From: Hemicordylus capensis
Lineage: Eukaryota > Chordata > Lepidosauria > Squamata > Cordylidae
Direction of reading: 5' to 3'
Length of the DNA stretch: 64,000 nt
Assembly (NCBI RefSeq): GCF_027244095.1
Contig: NC_069659.1
Span: forward strand, 335,834,750-335,898,749
The notes beneath the pieces were generated by a model. The model was not told the origin of the DNA, searched no databases, and saw only the letters and a program-made list of their open reading frames with translations. Each line of letters opens with the position of its first letter. The stretch's first letter is position 1. Below are positions 42,281 to 53,693 of the stretch, piece after piece. The position numbers and the translations under genes are program-made.

Positions 42281-44832
42281 CCTGTCTTGCTTCAAGTCAG
42301 TCCACAAGCTGAAAGTTGCCTTGGCTGCTACTCCCTTTTTAGGAGGGAAATCATTTGGAGAGTCTTTAGATCCCGTTTTGGTTAAAACCCGTGACATAAA
42401 AATAATAATATAAATAAAAAATAAATAAAATAAAATAAAGGCCATGCCTATGGGGCAAGGGGAAGCTCGTAGGGGGTTTAATTCCTCATTTCAGAGTTCC
42501 TTTCATCCCTACAGAAATTCACTCTGTGCAGGTTATGCTGGCTTCAGGGGCACTGACAGAGACAAAGACAACCGAGGCTTGGCATTCAGAGGGTCCTGGA
42601 AACCATCCTGGTCCGGCAGGAACAGGGGACAGAATAAGAATTGATTGGGCTCCTTCGCCAACAGTGCAGATTCCAGGAATCGTAAGCAATGATGTTGGGA
42701 CCAGTTGGGACCGTCTCCTGGACTTTGCCAGGACCTAGGTGCTGATCACCACCGATCAGTGGGTTATTCGTACGGTTACCCGGGGTTATTCAATAGATTT
42801 CGTATCTGTTCCCCACGATTTTCTTTTTGTAACTCCTGTTTCCAGGCAGCGTTCCAAAAGGCTTCTGATGGAGCAGGTTATTCTTCGTCATGGCAAGGCG
42901 TGTTTTCTTTGCTCTTCTCGGTTCCATAGAAGGATGACACCTGGCGTGCGATTCTCGACCTGAAATGTCTAAACTGCCTTGTGAGGAAGTGGACCTTCAG
43001 GATGGAGTTGTTAAAGTCCATCAAGAGATCAGTCCACCTGTGGAATTGGCTTTCATCTATAGACTTGTCAGAGGCCTATCTGCACGTCCCAGTTCACCTG
43101 AGGTAACGTCGTTTCCTGAGGTTTGCTTACAATCAACAGCACTTCCAATACAAAGCATTGCCTTTTGGCCTGTCATTGGTGCCCTGAGTATTTACAAAAT
43201 TGATGGTAGCTGTCATCGTGCACGCATGGGAATTCAGGCCTATCCATATTTGGACAATGTGTTGATCATCTTCAACTGTCTCACATTCTGCTACATCTGG
43301 GAGTCCTTTTCAATATGGAGTTAGCAGTATCTCTACCAGTAGAGTGTCAGAACAAGCTCACAGAGACTATTGCTTCTTGGATGCTGAAGAAGAAAGGGGA
43401 CCTAATGTTTCAAATTTTGGGGCACTTGATTGCCTGCCTGGACTGTACTCCCTGGGCCAGATTGCATTCAACACCTCTCCAATGGTTTCTTCTTCCTTTT
43501 TAATTGGTGATCATTGATAAGCAGCATTTGAAGGTTACTCTTCCTTCCAAGGTCAGGGAATCCTTTCGATGGTGGCTTTCTCTGGCACTGGAGAGGGGTA
43601 CAACAGATGCGAGCCTATCTGGCTGGGGGGCACACTGTCTCGCTCACCATGCTCAAGGACTATGGCTGGAAGAGGAATTCCAGTTCAATATCAATTGGCT
43701 AGAATTGAAGGCCATACGCATGGCTCTGTTACAGTTCCAGGGGCTAATTCAGAACCATCATGCCTTAGTCAGAATGGACAATGTGAAGGCCAAGGCCCAT
43801 GTACACCATCAAGGCGGCACGAGGTCGCGAGTGCTTATGCAGGAGGCGGATTGCTTTCTGGCCTGGGCAAAGCTGAACCTGAAGTCCATAGCGGCTGAAC
43901 TCCTGAGCGGGGAGGATATTCTCCAGGCAGACTGGCTAAGTCACCAGTGGATAGACCCGTTGGAATGGTTACTGCTTCCGGCGGTGTTCGATCAGATTGT
44001 ACACAGGTACGGTCCTCATCCACTGGATCTTTTTGCAACCATGCACAATACCAAGCTCCCAAGGTTCTTTGCCAGGCATCACTGCAGACAGGCAGAAGAG
44101 AGGGATGCTCTAGTGTCTCCCTGGCCTTCAGGGTTGCTGTACATCTTTCCTCCGATGCCAATACTAGGTCTGGGGCTGTGGAAGATTGTAGCGGAAAGGG
44201 CGGAAGTTGTTCTCATTGTTCCATATTGGCCACGCCGACCTTGTTTCTTGGAGCTGGTGTCCATGTCGATTCAACCTCTGTGGCCACTTCCTCTCAGAAA
44301 AGACCTGCTTTCCCAGAGTCCTCTTCTGCACTCGGATCTCGGCTGGCTGAGACTTCACGCCTGGAGGTTGAGCGCAAGCTCTTAGTGGATAAAAGGTATT
44401 CCTCTCGGGTTCAAGATACCATCCTGGAGTCCAGGAGGCCGTCCACCTCTTGCATATATCAACTTACCTGGCCTGCCTTCTGTTCTTGGACAGCAAAGCA
44501 CGATGTCCTTCCGGCTTCTGCTAGAGTGTTAGAAGTTTGGGGGTTTCTGCACTCTGGTTTAGAGAGTGGTCTTCGTCTGTACACCTTAAGGCAGCAGTTC
44601 TCTGCTCTATTGTCTGTTTTGGACCTCAGGGATTCTGGTTCTTCATCTTTGCATCCCCATATTAGTCAATTTTTGAAGGGAGTGAGTAATTTGGCTCCTC
44701 CTCCTATCCACAGGTTTCCCACTTGGGATTTAAATAAGGTTTTAAATACCTTGACCAAGGCTCCATTTGAACCTCTCAGTTCGGTTGCTTTGAGGTATTT
44801 GTCCAGGGTTTTATTCTTAGTGGCGATAACCT

Positions 44833-44892
44833 TAACCGCCTTGAGCCATTTTTGGAAGGGCAGTGTAGAAATTGAATGAATGAATGAATAAA
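44833..44892 (+). mobile_element. 60-bp LINE tail inserted in the DIRS element
   Basis: CCGCCTTGAGCCATTTTTGG + AAGGGCAGTGTAGAAATTGA + (ATGA)n is a LINE 3' terminus, the same tail found inverted at 17,230-17,290. It is bounded by a 7-bp direct repeat ATAACCT at 44,826-44,832 and 44,893-44,899, the expected target-site duplication. Confidence 0.8.
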
Positions 44893-45522
44893 ATAACCTC
44901 TTCTGGGAGGGTCTCGGAGTTGGCTGCCCTCTCAGTGAGAGATGAGTTGTGTATTTTTCAAAGAAGAGTCAGTTGTTTTAAAGTTGGATCCTACCTTCTT
45001 AACGAAGGTCAGTTCTATTTTCCACAGAAGCCAGGAAGTGGTGTTAACCTTTGTTCTGTTCCAAGCCCACACATCCTAAGGAACGGGTGTGGCATAAGTT
45101 GGATGTGTGAAGGGCTTTAAGAAATTATACCCACCGAACTCAGTCTTATAGGAAAACGGACTCTTCCTTTGTTTCTTTTCAAGCAGGCTCCCTCGGGACC
45201 AAAGCTTCTAAATTGTTTTTGGCCTGGTGGCTTAGGGCTTCGATAGCCTTGTCTTATGAGACATTGAACCTATCTGTGCCCAGAGGTATCATGGCGCATT
45301 CAGTGAGAAGTGTGACTGCATCGGCAGCTTTCTCAGCAAGAGCTCCCCTGGAGGAGATTTGTAAAGCGGTCACATCAAGTTCTATTTCTCCTTTGGTGAG
45401 ACACTATAAGATTTCTTCCTTCTATGATCCCCAGGCGGCGGGTGGAAGGACAATTCTTCAGCGGGTGGTCTAGGCATCCGCTCCCCGCCCTTGATTTCAT
45501 TCAGCTTGGGTACGTCCCGTCA

Positions 45523-45613
45523 AGTTAGGATGCCCTCCCCATTCCTCGGAAAAAGAAACATTGGTAGACTTACCGTGAATTGTTCTTTTTCGAGGTATGG
45601 GGAGGGCATCCGG
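45523..45613. repeat. DIRS internal complementary region
   Basis: Its left half (AGGATGCCCTCCCCATTCCT) is the inverse of the element's left end. Its right half (GTAGACTTACCGTGAATTGT + TCTTTTTCGAGGTATGGGGA) is the inverse of the element's right end. In DIRS elements this region bridges the two ends during circle formation. Confidence 0.9.
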
Positions 45614-45827
45614 CCCTCCCGCGGATGCTGGGAAAGGAATGATATTCCTTGGGTGGCGGGGCAACTCCCAGGGTTCAAGATTGTGCTATCCCTGTTCTTT
45701 CTCTTCCTTTGGAGGTCTCTGGATTTTCCCTGGTTGACCTTTCTTCTGTTCTTGTTCATTCTGTTTCTCTGGTGGTTGAAAGCCAGAGTTTTTTCTCCAT
45801 TATGGGGCTACAGGTTTTTCGCTCACA

Positions 45828-45995
45828 GTCCCGGAACTGGGTTGGGTGTGGCTGGAGCAGCATAGTATATACAGATCTGAAATCTGATTGGCCCTGTCTT
45901 GAAGCATGAGAAGGCTGACAACCCGTCAAGTTAGGATGCCCTCCCCATACCTCGAAAAAGAACAATTCACGGTAAGTCTACCAATGTTTCTTTTT
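45828..45995 (-). repeat. DIRS right inverted terminal repeat and extension
   Basis: GGGTTGGGTGTGGCTGGAG ... CAAGTTAGGATGCCCTCC is the inverse of the left repeat; the last ~37 bases (AACAATTCACGGTAAGTCTA ...) are unique to this end and are matched in the internal complementary region. Confidence 0.92.
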
Positions 45996-46340
45996 GCTCT
46001 CCCAGACACATCTCCCCAGACTAACCCACCACAGCTTCTTGGCTTAATAAAACCAAAACCAGACTTGTACATCTCCTGCTAGCTTCTTAATTGCAGAGAG
46101 AAATATCCTCGGCGCAGAAGGGAAGAGATCTTCAAGGCCCTGGGCAGCTCGCCCCACGGCTGAGAGCCACAAGGACGAGAGCCCTTGGGCCAGCCTGCCC
46201 TATATAGCAGCAGAGCAGCAGAGCCCCAGCACAGCAACAGCCCAGGAGATGTTACACACCTGGAGGAGAGGTGGGGCAGAAGCAAAAGACAGCAAAGCAG
46301 TCAGTGCCCCACCCAAGCTGTTCCCTTCTTCCTTCTTCCC
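45996..46340 (-). mobile_element. Young L2 5' UTR, minus strand (continuation beyond DIRS)
   Basis: GCTCTCCCAGACACATCTCC ... CAAGCTGTTCCCTTCTT matches, in reverse, 51,272-51,605 of the plus-strand L2. Both copies end at about the same 5' position, so this copy is close to full length (about 3.5 kb without the DIRS insert). Confidence 0.85.
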
Positions 46341-46429
46341 CTTCCCCTAGGTAGACAGAGAGATAGCAAGGAATTCCCCTTCACCAGCAAAGGAGACTAT
46401 ATAAAAAGCTTGTTTCTTTTCCTCAAGTG

Positions 46430-46635
46430 TAAGTAAAAGTAAAGTTGTGCTGTCGAGTTAGTGTCAACTCCTCACTAACACAGAGCCCTGTGGTTTTCTT
46501 TGGTAGAATACAGGAGGGGTTTGCCATTGCCATCTCCTGCGCAGTCTGAGATGATGCCTTTCAGCATCTTCCTGTATTGCCACTGCCCGATATAGGTGTC
46601 TGGGAAACATACCAGTGAGGGAGCAGAGAGCAAAA
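46430..46635 (-). mobile_element. Sauria-type SINE, minus strand
   Basis: GTAAAGTTGTGCTGTCGAGT and GAGATGATGCCTTTCAGCAT + CTTCCTGTAT are the inverse of the SINE at 21,505 and 13,190. Head is degraded. Confidence 0.75.
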
Positions 46636-46885
46636 GCCCAGGAAATCTCCTGTTCAGATTTCACCTCTGCCACACACTCAAGAAGTGCTCTTATGCAAGC
46701 CAGCTTAGGGATATGATGATGCTGGGCACCTTATGGACTTGTAAGGATCATTGTGATCATGTAGCATGAAGCACTTTGAACCATGGAAATGGCCTCTTAA
46801 AATGGCAGAACTTTAGTCTGTAAGCCGTCCCAAACAGCAGGAGAGGCAGGGTATAAATATTTTAAATTAAATAACTAATAGGATG
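46636..46885 (+). mobile_element. MIR-like SINE 3' part with L2-like tail, plus strand
   Basis: TTTCACCTCTGCCACACACT, CACTTTGAACCATGG and GCAGGAGAGGCAGGGTATAA + ATATTTTAAATTAAATAA resemble a decayed MIR body and tail. The adjacent Sauria SINE may have inserted into its head. Confidence 0.4.
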
Positions 46886-47740
46886 TGGCTGGTGCATGAG
46901 GTGGAGACATTTGCTCAATCACTTGAAGTTAAGAAGGGTCTTTCCCCCTTAGACTGGCTTGTAACCTTTGCTTGCGTGCTTCCTTTGCCTGTTCTTGCAG
47001 CACATAGAGCTGGCTCATCCTCTTCTGTGTTTTGTGAACATTTAAGGTGACATGCATTTTGGAACTTCTCTTCAAACTAAGAAAACTAGAAACCTGTTTG
47101 AGGGTGGGGGGAGGAAGCTGAAAACTGAGATCTTGAGAGAAATAAAATCCTGCTGTTGGGCATTGTACTGCAGACCGTGGATGGGTGCTGCTCAGCTTTG
47201 TCTTCAAGTTTTCAAACATCCGGTATTTCTGTTTTAAATCCCTAGATGCAGCGCATTATTCTGACGGCAACATCTGCGCAAACAAGATGATGTGTTTTCT
47301 TACCTTGTGAAGAGAGTTTCACTGCAGCTCAAGCCCTTTAGGCTGAATCATACCATTTAATAGGGTAAGGGTGAGGCTCAGGATAGGGGGAAAATAGTTA
47401 TAATAGAAATGCTGACACAAGAGTGACTGAACACAACAGTTCCAGCCAGAGGTGATGGGGACCAGGTCTTTCTTTGAATAAAGGCTGCATTGTTCAGGAG
47501 TTAATGCCACTAGCCTCATTCTTGCTGACCAAAGGTTCTGGCTAACGGGCTGGGTAAGCAAGCTGTGTCTGTTCCCACTGAAGTTAGTGACCTGGTGAAA
47601 CATGGCCCTAGGTGGATGCTCTGCTATCCTGTGGGATTTGAATTGCAGGATGGCTTGGTTGCACAATGAAGGGCTCCAGAAGGTAATTCATCTCCATCGG
47701 TGTTGTGACGGCAACTTCTGAGCTATGTAGTGGTGCCCCG
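46886..47740. other. No feature recognised
   Basis: Open frames at 46,929-47,219 and 47,319-47,666 (minus) show no known similarity. No repeat family recognised. Confidence 0.45.
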
Positions 47741-47744
47741 GAAC

Positions 47745-49350
47745 ACAAGAACTGCCTTGCTGGGTCAGACCAAGGCCCACTGAGTCCAGCATCCTGTTTC
47801 CAGCAGTGGCTGACCAGATGACACTAGGAAGCTGACAGAACGGGCCTTTATTGCCCCTGGATCCCTTTTTGAAAATTGGTGTTACATTGGCTACTTTCCA
47901 GTCCTCTGGTACAGAGCCCGATTGCAGGGATAAGTTATATATTTTCGCAAGGAGTTTGGCAATTTCACATTTGAGTTCTTTGAGGACTCTTGGATGGATG
48001 CTATCCGGCCCTGGCGATTTACTAGTTTGCATTTTTTCCAGACAGTTTAGAACATCATCTCTTGTCACTTCTATCCTTAGCCTCCATCCCCGAAAAGCCT
48101 GGTTCAGGAACAAGTATATGCTCAGTATCCTCTGCCGTGAAGATGGATGCAAAGAACTCATTTAGGTTCTCTGCAACTTCCATATCCTCCTTAATAATCC
48201 CTTTCACTCCCTCATTATCTAATGGTCCAACCGCCTCCCTGGCAGGTTCCCTGCATCTGATGTGTTTAAAGAAGTTTTTAAAATTCCCCTTAATGCTTTT
48301 AGCTAAATTGTTCTTCAAACTCTCTTTTTGCTTCCCTTATTGTCACCTTGCATTTCTTTTGCCATAGTTTGTGTTCCTCTCTGTTCTCTTCATTTGGACA
48401 GGCCTTCCAATTTCGGAAGGAAGTCTTCTTCCCTTTTATGGCTTCCTTGATTTTACCTGTTAGCCATGCTGGCGTCCTCCTGGACTTAGTGGTACCTTTC
48501 CTCCTTTTGGGTATACAACCTAATATTGTGGTTTTGAGTAAACTCCATGCATTCTGGAGTGAAATGACTCTCCTGATTTTCCCTTTCTTTTCACCATACT
48601 CATTTTGGAGAAGTTTCCTCTTCTGAAATTCAAAGTGCCTGTGTCTGTGATTTCCTTGGTGATTGTCTCCCTGCATGTATGCTGAATTTGATCGCACTAT
48701 GGTCACTGTTCCCTAAAGGGTTGATGACACGGACATCACGCACCATGTCCTGGGTGCCACTCAGGATTAAATCCAAGGCTGTCTTCTCTCTGGTTGGTTC
48801 CAAGACCAACTGTTCTAGGGCACTGTCATTCAGCACATCTAGAAATTTGACCACTTTATCATTACCTGACTGTGAATTGACCCAGACTATGTGTGGGTAA
48901 TTGAAGTCACCCATTATTACTGCCTTGCCTCTCCTTGATGCCTCTCGGATTTCCTCCTGCAACTCCCAGTCACTGTCAGCGTTTTGATCCGGAGGGTGAC
49001 AGCATGTACCCAGTAGCACATTTCCTTTCAGGCCTTGTATTGTCACCCACAGGGTTTCTGTGGAAGACTCTGGTCCTCCTAGGTTTTCTACCTTGTTAGA
49101 TACTATCCCTTCTTTAACATACAGTGCTACTCCACCTCCAAGATGCCCCTCCTTGACTCTATAGAAAGGTCAGGGAGGGGCACCTTGGAGGTGGAGCTTA
49201 TATCCAGGGATAACAGTGTCCCACTGGTTCTCACTGTTCCACCATGTTTCTGTTATGCCCACTATATCTTTTTCTGTGTTGGCAACCAAGCATTCTAGCT
49301 CACCCATCTTGTCTCAGAGGCTTCTGGCTTGGCATATAAGCACCTATACG
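47745..49350 (-). mobile_element. CR1 LINE, internally deleted, minus strand
   Basis: From right to left: endonuclease (CHPPDQNADSDWELQEEIRE, VIMGDFNYPHIVWVN, ALDLILSGTQDMV, GNSDHSAIKF; 49,046-48,630), linker (PAWLTGKIKEAIKGKKTSFR), RT start (SPGPDSIHPRVLKELKCEI, VPEDWKVANVTPIFKKGS; 48,161-47,860), then a jump at about 47,840 straight into the 3' UTR (GGATGCTGGACTCAGTGGGC). The catalytic RT core and C-terminus are missing. Several frameshifts. The 5' limit is unclear; traces may run to 49,700. Confidence 0.85.
48630..49046 (-). pseudogene. CR1 APE endonuclease fragment
   Basis: 138 codons. MGDFNYPHIVW and GNSDHSAIKF are the catalytic motifs of AP-like endonucleases in CR1; the N-terminal motifs lie in a different frame upstream. 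Confidence 0.8.
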
Positions 49351-49359
49351 CTGAATCTC

Positions 49360-50160
49360 TTCCATGGTGTCTGCTATCTTTCTTTTGACTCTTTGACCAG
49401 CTGGCACAGCCTTCTGTCTGGTCTTTATGTGGTTCTGCTCTGTCCCCTTCTGTTTTATCTGACTCATTTGCACCCTCACACTTTAAAGGTTGGCATTTGC
49501 CAAACCAGATATTGTCCAGCTTCTGTTGGCAGAGCAGCCATTTAAACCCAACAACAGAGCAACAGAAACAAGTCAGGTGAAATATCAGCATGGCCTTCTC
49601 TACTAGTGGCTCTTTACCGGCTGGGTTCCTTCCTTTCACATATTCAGAGAGAACATACACCACTTTAAAGTGCTGCAGGGAAGAGCCCTTGATCCTCCTT
49701 TTAGTTTTACAACTGTCTTTTTGTGGTCAGAGATTTTTCGGGGGTGAGCGGGGAGAGAGAGAGAAATTACTGGAACTTGAGTAAAAGGTGACAGGAAAAT
49801 GTTAGTGAGTGGAAAGAGTTTTTTGTTTTGTTTTTACATTTGCTCTTTTTGGTTCCCACAAGCAAACCATTTCTGTTACTCGGATTGTGAGGTTTTGAGG
49901 GCAGGTAGGGCAGTGGTAGACATAGGCCTCAAGAAAGAAAGAATTTGAAGTTCAGTGGCAGAGCAGGTGTGTTCCAGGCAGGTTCTGGGCTCTTCCTCTC
50001 CAGTAGCAGAGCTGGAAAATACCTCCAGCTGAGGCCCTGGAGGACCATTGTTAGAATATACTACATGGGCTAGATGGATCAGTGGAATAAAGCAGAGGGG
50101 TATGGACAACTCAGTATGTAGGGAGCTGAAAGAAGCTGTCTGGCGTCCCTCAATGCACCA
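49360..50160. other. No certain feature
   Basis: May include degraded CR1 5' sequence up to about 49,700. Otherwise no gene or repeat recognised. Confidence 0.4.
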
Positions 50161-50164
50161 TGCC

Positions 50165-50402
50165 AGGAGTGCGGTGGGCTCTGTGAGTGCATGGGCTGCC
50201 TGCAGCATGAGCACATGCACAACCCTGGCTCCGGGGTTAAAGGTGCACTCGTGCCCTTAACCCTGGCTAAAGGCCAGGGTTAAAATGTAGGTTAGGTGGA
50301 GGCAGGAGCGGCCTTGATCCCGGCACTCCATACAAGCAGCCTAACTCGGGCTGGGCTGCCCAAGCCGGGGTTAGGCTGCTTGTGATTCTAGCCTCATGGA
50401 AT
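50165..50402. mobile_element. GC-rich foldback repeat, probable MITE
   Basis: TTAACCCTGGCTAAAGGCCAGGGTTAA is a hairpin at 50,257-50,283 (read here as TTAACCCTGGC / GCCAGGGTTAA), and GCAGCCTAACTCGGGCTGGG faces CCGGGGTTAGGCTGC. Resembles the GC-rich MITEs at 9.8 and 24 kb in style but not clearly in sequence. Confidence 0.5.
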
Positions 50403-50404
50403 AC

Positions 50405-51268
50405 TACCTACCTAGTCCTCTTTTGAGCTTAGAGAAATCAGCTTTCGTTGAAGCTGATTTGGCTATGCTCACCTTTAGTTTTCTATAAGACCAATAATTC
50501 CAGCACTGCATAATCACTTTTCTCCAACATCTTGCCTCATGGTTCAATACTTCCCTATTGGTTAGGATAGCCAATTCCCTTATTCTTTTCTCTACCTTCT
50601 GAAAGAGAAAGCTGTTAACAAGGCATGCCAGGAATTGGTTGGGAGATTAGTGCAAGTGCTTAGTGGAATTTGTCTCCCATCCAATATCCAAATCATTCAA
50701 GTCCCCTTTTACTAGAAACTTGTTTTAGGAAAGCATCACCTACGGTACATCATCTCCTTGGTATGGCAGTCGACTCCAACTACAGTGCTTTATTTCCTTC
50801 TCTATTTTTACCTAGATGCTTTTGACTGTGCTACCATATTCACACTCTTAGATTCTCTCTCTCCCTCTCTCAAGCTCTCTCTGTGTGTACACACATTTTT
50901 GCTACCTACTTGATGTTAGGCATCAAGTTGATTTTGTTGTTGATTTTGATGCTGCTTTGATGTTACTCACCTTCCTCTATGCTGCATGAGTTCTTTTAGA
51001 ACAAGTTATAGCCTTGAATTGCAATATTTTGAGCCCGAGTAATCCCACCAAGTACCAATCAAGTCGCATTTACTTTCCTGTACTAGGAGTTCGTTCAGCT
51101 TATTTATTTCCCATACTTGGTATATTCACATATAGACACCACTAGCCATGGTAATATAGGGGTTTATTCAAAGTAGTAGCCTATACACTCATGTCAGGGT
51201 TTCTCCCTGTTTGTCAGCGAGTGAGAGAGTTATATACCAAGCTGCCTTAAACTGAATCAGTTTAAGAA
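50405..51268. other. No feature recognised
   Basis: AT-rich unique DNA with a short (CT)n run near 50,860. Confidence 0.45.
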
Positions 51269-51616
51269 GAATGAAGAAGGGAACAGCTTGGGTGGGGCAC
51301 TGACTGTGCTGTCTTTTGCTTCTGCCCCACCTCTCCTCCGGGTGTGTAACATCTCCTGGGCTGTTGCTGTGCTTGGGCTCTGCTGCTATATAGGGCAGGC
51401 TGGCCCAAGGGCTCTCGTCCTTGTGGCTCTCAGCCGTGGGGCTAGCTGCCCAGGGCCCGGAAGATCTCTCCCCTTCTGCGCTGAGGATCCTTCTTCCTGC
51501 AATTAAGAAGCCAGCAAGAGATTGTACAAGTCTGGTTCTGGTTTTTATTAAGCCAAGAAGCTGTGGTGGGTTAGTCTGGGGAGATGTGTCTGGGAGAGTG
51601 AAAAAGTGGGTCTGGA

Positions 51617-52933
51617 GTGGGGGCGGCAATATTACAGGTAGCGGGCAGAGGGAGGTATGGCGGTGGGAGTTGGGCAGGCCGTTACAGGGGAAAACGATCC
51701 AGGCAATTGAGGCCTGTTCCTTTTTCCGGCCCTTCTCCCAACCCTCTGACCCTAGGGAGCTCTGAGAACACTCCTTCGAGGATTAGGGTGCTGCTGCTGA
51801 ATGCCAGGTCAGTTAACGCAAAAACATCTCTCATCCACAATTTGATTGTGGATGAGCGTGCTGACCTGGTATGTGTGACAGAGACCTGGTTGGATGCGTT
51901 GGGCTGGGTTGGTCTCTCTCAGCTTTGTCCTCCAGGTTTCCAGATCGTGCAGCAGCCCCGCCTCAAGGGTCGGGGAGGAGGCGTTGCAGTCATCTTTCGA
52001 GAGACCCTCCCCGTTTCCAGGTGCCCTGTCAGGCAATCTCAGAATTTCGAGTGTTTGTCCTTGAGGGTGGGCCTCCGAGATAGGCTGGGGATTCTGTTGG
52101 TGTACCGACCACCCTGCTGCACTTCAGTCTCCCTACCAGAGCTGGCGGGGGTGGCCTCGGAGGTGGCCTTGGGTTCCCCCAGGCTTATTGTTTTGGGGGA
52201 TTTCAATGTCCACGCTGAGGCCACCCTAGTGGGTGCGGCTCAGGATTTCATGGCCTCCATGGCAACCATGGGCCTGTCTCAATTGGTATCGGGCCCTACC
52301 CATGTGGCGGGACACACTCTGGATCTGGTTTTTGCCAACCGGGAAATAAATGATCTGGAGATGGGGGAATTTGAGATCACTCCCTTGTCATGGACAGATC
52401 ATCACCTGGTGGGGTTTAGTTTGACTGCTCCGTCTTCCCTCTGCAGGGGTGGTGGGCCGATTAAGATGGTCTGGCCCCGGAGGCTTATGGATCCGCTTGG
52501 ATTCCAGACGGCCCTTGGGGAGTTTCCAGTGTCCAGAGCTGGTGACCCTGTCAAGGCCTTGGTTGATCTCTGGAATGGGGAGATGGCCCGGGCTGTTGAC
52601 ACGGTTGCTCCTAAACGCCCTCCCTGGCTTGGTGGAGCCCAATCTGCTCCTTGGTTTTCCTCTGAGCTTAGGGCGATGAAGCAACTCGGGCGACAGCTGG
52701 AACGATGCTGGAGGAAGAGTCATCACGAATCCGACCGAACACGGGCTAGAGCCCATTTTAGGGACTACTCCGTGGCGGTGGGGGTGGCGAAGAAATGCTT
52801 TTTCTCCACCTCCATTGCGTCTGCTCAGTGCAGACAAAGAGAGCTGTTTCGTGTGGTAAAAACCTTGCTCCACACATCCCCCCAGACAATGGGGGAGGAG
52901 TCATCTACAGCTTGCCTGTTGCTTTGCAGATAA
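51617..52933 (+). pseudogene. L2 N-terminus, APE endonuclease and linker
   Basis: 438 codons from MGAAILQVAGRGRYGGGSWA. Endonuclease motifs in order: NARSVNAKTSLIHN (~62), DLVCVTETWLDA (~85), RLIVLGDFNVH (~195), PLSWTDHHLVGF (~255). Then linker ELRAMKQLGRQLERCWRKSH and HFRDYSVAVGVAKKCFFSTS. The frame is lost at a 14-bp deletion relative to the copies at 35 and 41 kb. Confidence 0.9.
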
Positions 52934-52970
52934 AGTTGCTTGCATCCGTGCTGACCTGGACTCCAGAGTT

Positions 52971-53693
52971 TTGGCAGTTCCGGCAGACGTGCCTCTGGTA
53001 TCATCTGGTTCCGTTGTGTTGGATTCTTTTCAGTTGGTGCGGCCTGAGGATGTGGACAAGATCCTGGGCAGTGTGCGGGTGACTTTGTGCGCTCTTGACC
53101 CTTGCCCTTCATGGCTAATAAAAGCTGCCAGGGAGGGGACAGGTAGATGGCTGGAGGTGATCGTTAATGCTTCATTAAGGGAAGGCAGGATGCCATCGTG
53201 CCTCAAGGAGGCGGTGGTAAGACCACTATATAAAAAGCCCTCCCTTGATCCCTCCAACCTGGATAACTATAGACCTGTGTCTAACCTTCCCTTTTTGGGC
53301 AAGGTGATGGAGCGTGTGGTGGCGTCCCAGCTGCAGAGGGTCTTGGATGATACGGATTATCTGGACCCTTTTCAATCTGGCTTCCGCCCCGGGTATGGGA
53401 CTGAGACTGCCTTGGTCGCTCTAGTGGATGACCTACACCGGGAACTAGACAGGGGGAATGCGTGCGTCCCTGTTGGTTCTGCTGGACCTCTCGGCGGCGT
53501 TCGATACCATCAACCATGGTATCCTTCTGGGCCGCCTCTCGAGTATGGGAATCGGAGGCACTGCATTGTAGTGGTTCCAGTCCTTTCTTGGGGGGAGGGT
53601 CCAGAAGGTGGTGCTGGGGGACTACTGCTCGGCCCCGTGGCCGCTGGCCTGTGGGGTCCCGCAGGGATCGGTCTTGTCCCCCATGCTGTTTAA
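52971..53693 (+). pseudogene. L2 N-terminal RT fragment
   Basis: 240 codons: PSCLKEAVVRPLYKKPSLDP, NYRPVSNLPFLGKVMERVVA, DPFQSGFRPGYGTETALVAL. In frame only to DDLHRELDRGN; the rest is a shifted reading caused by GCGT GCGT at 53,460-53,467. Confidence 0.88.

Larger units (their letters stand above)
42147..45995 (+). mobile_element. DIRS-type (tyrosine recombinase) retrotransposon, broken
   Basis: A ~3.85-kb element inserted into an L2 5' UTR. Parts in order: left inverted terminal repeat (about 42,150-42,280); a gag-like zone (42,440-42,740); reverse transcriptase remnants (about 42,850-43,330); an RNase H region (TTDASLSGWGAH, NINWLELKAIRMALLQF; 43,600-43,800); a following domain (HRYGPHPLDLFATMHN); tyrosine recombinase-like remnants (44,380-45,470); an internal complementary region (45,523-45,613); right inverted terminal repeat (45,828-45,958) with terminal extension to 45,995. 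Inverted rather than direct terminal repeats, plus the internal complementary region, are diagnostic of DIRS. No target duplication is evident; ends meet the L2 in a T-run. The reading frames are broken in several places, so it is a fossil, but its terminal repeats still match closely, suggesting modest age. Confidence 0.9.

Noticed and set aside
43504-44385. Host gene with RNase H-like domain
   Set aside because: It lies between DIRS terminal repeats and has DIRS-type RNase H motifs, so it is part of that fossil element.
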